Positions 60,781 through 64,000 of a stretch of DNA of 64,000 nt are shown here, one piece after another. A model generated the notes under the pieces. That model saw only the letters and a list, made by a program, of their open reading frames with translations, was not told the origin of the DNA and made no database searches. Source of the DNA: Spodoptera frugiperda (taxonomy: Eukaryota > Arthropoda > Insecta > Lepidoptera > Noctuidae); contig NC_064240.1 of NCBI RefSeq assembly GCF_023101765.2, positions 3,100,001 through 3,164,000 of the forward strand, read 5' to 3'. The translations under genes were made by a program, and so were the position numbers. Numbering within the stretch: the stretch's first letter is position 1; every line of letters starts with the position of its first letter.

Positions 60781-62632
60781 TGACAAGTCGTTCCAAGCCA
60801 ATGTCAACGCCGACTTGAAAAATGTGAATAGACACGCATACCGCGCCACAATGGATTGTATATACGTCTATCTGTACCTATAATGGTATAAACAGATTAA
60901 TCAGCCACAAGAGCCGAGATTGTACGTAAAGCGTGATGAAGATTGTGAAGTACATCAACGTCACCTGAGACTAGCGCTGGGGGAGGGATCAGATCGTACT
61001 CGGGCCGACACAATAAATTGCACTTGGTTGACTTTCGGACAATTTGTCGAGTGTCGCCGCTCGTTATCGATACTCTAAAACTTGGCTTTGAAGTTATATC
61101 TTGTATTTACAGCGTCTCGGCTCTAATCTGTAATATGATAACAATAATTAATGCGAATAATAAATGTCTTACTTTCCTTACAAAATTATTTTCCTTCTTA
61201 AAGAAAATGTTCATTAGGTATGTGCTATACGGAAATGAGAATGCATTATCACAGAAATATTGGCGTGCCGAGACACGATCTTCAGAGGCGAGGCGGTGTG
61301 AACACAGCAAGAAGAGCGAGTGTTGGGAGTTTATACAAATTGCGTTCTATTCGCTCGCCACTGAAAAATACGAGCTCACAAAAAAGGGTTGGTCGGGCTG
61401 AAGCAGGCTCTGAAAAATATTACTGGTCTCAAAGAGCCGGCGAAGAAACGCCGAACCCGTCCCCTGTGGAATTATTGTTACGTTGACAAATGACTTGCTC
61501 CGGACTTTTGATATTATAATGTGATTAAATTAGGATAATCACGTCGTAATTACCATAATCTTTCATTTTCATTGCTGTGAGGCGTTACATCGTTTTATAT
61601 ACGTACTGCAGCTACGATAATTGTCACGTTCAAATAATTTCCAAGATACATAGAACAGAATCCGTAGGCGAAAAACTTAATTCTGTCCTTCAGCGAATTG
61701 GTAAAGTAAACGAAACAACACACACAAGAACTGAAGACACACGAAAGAACTGGAAAAAATCATAACGCGTCAGCAGTTCTAGTTTGCTCTCGGAACTTTG
61801 CTCTCTGTCAGTAAACAACTCGGAGACGCAACTGTTTTCTGCAAAGAAATGTATTTAGGAATCGGCTACACGCCTCGCTGGGAGAGAAGTCGGGTAACAT
61901 ACATACGTACGTGGTATAAAAAACTTGTATTGATTTAAAATACACGGCCGTTAGTTTTTCCCGCGGTTTACTGCGTGTTCGTTGCCGGCAGTACACAGTA
62001 CGACTACTTTTTTTCTGAGCCTTGAAAAACAGTTTCTAGTTCATTATTAGTTTAACGCCAGAGTTTTTTCATTCAATTCAGTAGTCATTTACAATTGTTA
62101 CTTTGTTACGAATAAACGGTTACACGCGACACGTAAATATCGAGCTCTTGTACTACAACCGCATACGTGGGTCTGGTAATCGAATCCTAAGCCAATAATA
62201 TCAATAGCCCAAGTAGGTATACAAGTTCTATTAAAAGGAACGAACTAAGGGAAATATTTCACAAAGAAAACAATTTATAGTGAGAGGAAATTCAAAGCAT
62301 TCGGGAGACGTTCGGATCACAAACTTAAATCGAGCAATCGAGAGTCATAAAGCAAAAATACAGCATGGAATAATAAGTTTTTTAATGCAATTAAACGAAC
62401 CTCTGCGCTGAAGGGGAGCGTGAAAAATAAAAAGAGTAAAGGTGGCATGCTCGCTCGGGTGTAGAGCACTTTAGATGGAAAGCGAGGAAGATGCGAACAT
62501 CTATAGCAGGGTACGGGTAATCGTAACTCTGTAACGCAGACGCAAGAACACAATCGTAATTGCGGTAATAGAAAAACGTTTTCTTATATTTATGCGGACG
62601 CTATTCATCGGAATGAGTCGTTTGTAATGCCT
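60781..62632. other. Sequence without recognised genes
   Basis: Open frames of 127 and 88 codons at 61018-61486 overlap each other and have no family resemblance or splice support. No repeat family recognised. Confidence 0.4.
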
Positions 62633-62674
62633 TTGGTCACGGACAGGCGGGTAGGGGTGTACACCCGTGACCAA
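62633..62674. repeat. Small inverted repeat with inner palindrome
   Basis: Arms TTGGTCACGG (62633-62642) and CCGTGACCAA (62665-62674) are exact reverse complements. Between them lies the 12-base palindrome GGGTGTACACCC (62655-62666). Confidence 0.9.
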
Positions 62675-63091
62675 GTGGGCTACAAAAGGCTTTAAAGTAA
62701 AGAAATTATATTGTCTAACAATAAATGGGAAGTGACTCTGAGAATTTTATGGTTTTTTTTTAAGATTCCTTGCGCTTGGCTGTTTAAAGTTGAATACAGC
62801 TATTTAAACCTTTTATTATATTTAAACCTGGAGAATTTATACTGCACTTTTGTGGAGACGAACAGTAGCAAATGTGACAACACATGTAACAGCTTGCGTT
62901 GTTTGTATATTCTGAAACTAAATGCCATCCAGTATTCTTTAACTAAAGCGGTAGAGGCGTGAAAAATCATTTTAAAGTAAAAAAGTTTCATTTCCCTAGA
63001 ATTAGATAAAGAATAACTACAGCAAGAATACTCACATTGGTTAATACTAGCAATGAATAAAATTTAATTGAATGACATAATACTTAGTCGC
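62675..63091. other. Sequence without recognised genes
   Basis: AT-rich; overlapping short frames on both strands at 62711-62991 only. Confidence 0.4.
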
Positions 63092-63182
63092 AGCCAACCG
63101 GCCTATCTGGAAATCATTGGGGGAGGCGTATGGTCAGCAGTGGACGTCTTATGGCTAATATTATGATGATGATGATGAATAA
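63092..63182 (+). repeat. LINE 3' tail with GATGAT end
   Basis: CAGCCAACCGGCCTATCTGG, GGGGGAGGCGTATGGTCAG, CAGTGGACGTCTTATGGCTA, ending ATGATGATGATGATGAAT. The GTCAGCAGTGGACGTC block before a GAT-type tail is common at lepidopteran LINE ends. Confidence 0.6.
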
Positions 63183-64000
63183 TTAATAAATAAACTAAAA
63201 TTATATAACTTAACGCAACGCCTTTTCACCATTTGTATTATAAGTTATTTATCTAAATGTAATAATGAAGTAGATTAATAAAGAACAATGTTGTATGTTT
63301 GTATACGTTACGTTCCCGGAGGTGGCTAATAGCCCTGTAATATTTCGCGATTCGAAATTAATAACAAAGAGCAGCAAAGAATACGTAAGTACCGTGATTC
63401 CCGAACTTTGAAATTGCGCCCGTTGTTGTAGATTAAACTGCTATGAGCAGATTCCGTCGAGATTTAGGTAGCAACGAGTGCCGACCATTTTCTCCTTAAT
63501 CAATTTTGACTCGATAACTTCAGCTATACAAAATTTTAGTGCCTTAAAAGAACAGATTGTTTCGACGAAAAAATTGTTTGTTCTAAAATAGTCTCATAAA
63601 TTTTATTCAGTCCATTCATCTTTATAAAGGTTTTGTGATAGTATGTCCCAACAAATTATTTTGAGCCTGCAGTTTTACTCTTCGAAATCACGCAGTGGAT
63701 AAACAAACACAAAAGACGAAATGTCCATTGAAAAGTTCAATAACTGGTATTCATCCGCAGTGACCCCTCTTTTATGGGACTCTTGCCCTCTGTATCTCTT
63801 TCGTTTGAATGCACATCACAATCCTTCAGCTATCACATTTACAATCATTAAGCCCTACAGTACAGGAGCATCTACTGTGAACATTGTGAGGGATAATGCC
63901 CCCTACAAGGGGATACAAGATACTTTCTTTTACTTTTTTTTAAACACAATTATACCTTAAATATTCTGTTTGAATTAACTGTAAATTTTACTTATATTTT
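63183..64000. other. Sequence without recognised genes
   Basis: AT-rich to the window edge; the 79-codon frame at 63721-63960 has no family resemblance. Confidence 0.4.

Overview
The window is nuclear DNA of a moth or butterfly, most likely a noctuid. It is AT-rich with a few GC-rich islands, protein-coding sequence appears only as short exons with consensus splice sites, and the spaces between hold many interspersed repeats of lepidopteran type: two tRNA-derived SINE families, 5'-truncated LINE tails with TATG or GATGAT ends, mariner-type DNA elements and MITE-like foldbacks. Nothing bacterial, phage or CRISPR-like is present.

One host gene can be supported, on the minus strand. Two exons (57-178 and 19497-19638) splice in phase and encode the prodomain of an ADAM10/kuzbanian-like disintegrin metalloprotease; the rest of the gene (remaining prodomain, protease, disintegrin and later domains) lies left of position 1. 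The intron between them is 19.3 kb. A possible first coding exon with a signal peptide lies at 60435-60500, about 41 kb upstream, beside a GC-rich, promoter-like stretch (about 59340-60780). It does not join in phase to 19497-19638 directly, but a GC-rich 55-base open segment at 55077-55131 would bridge the two in phase. This upstream half is a hypothesis. On this reading almost the whole window is intron of one gene.

Layout. 1-180: prodomain exon. 180-14000: intron with SINEs, 3'-module repeats, a foldback element and a LINE ORF tail. 14196-17112: a 2.9-kb AT-rich unit bounded by 147-base inverted repeats, carrying two inward-facing tRNA-like modules and a relic of a Tc1-type DNA-binding domain. 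17113-19500: intron and repeat tails. 19497-19638: prodomain exon. 19639-40780: sparse intron with LINE and SINE tails, a CTCF-like motif and a 10-base minisatellite. 40802-40906: two touching hairpins. 43582-43916: a SINE between 63-67 base direct repeats. 46395-47600: a TTAA-flanked element with a nearly exact 137-base-arm palindrome inside. 51504-52448: a mariner-like element with intact ends and an internally deleted transposase. 53000-64000: sparse intron, GC-rich islands, the candidate first exon, and a LINE tail near the right edge.

The most unusual structures are the 14196-17112 unit, the nested palindrome at 46395-47600 and the twin hairpins at 40802-40906. All three can be read directly from the sequence; what they do is not known.
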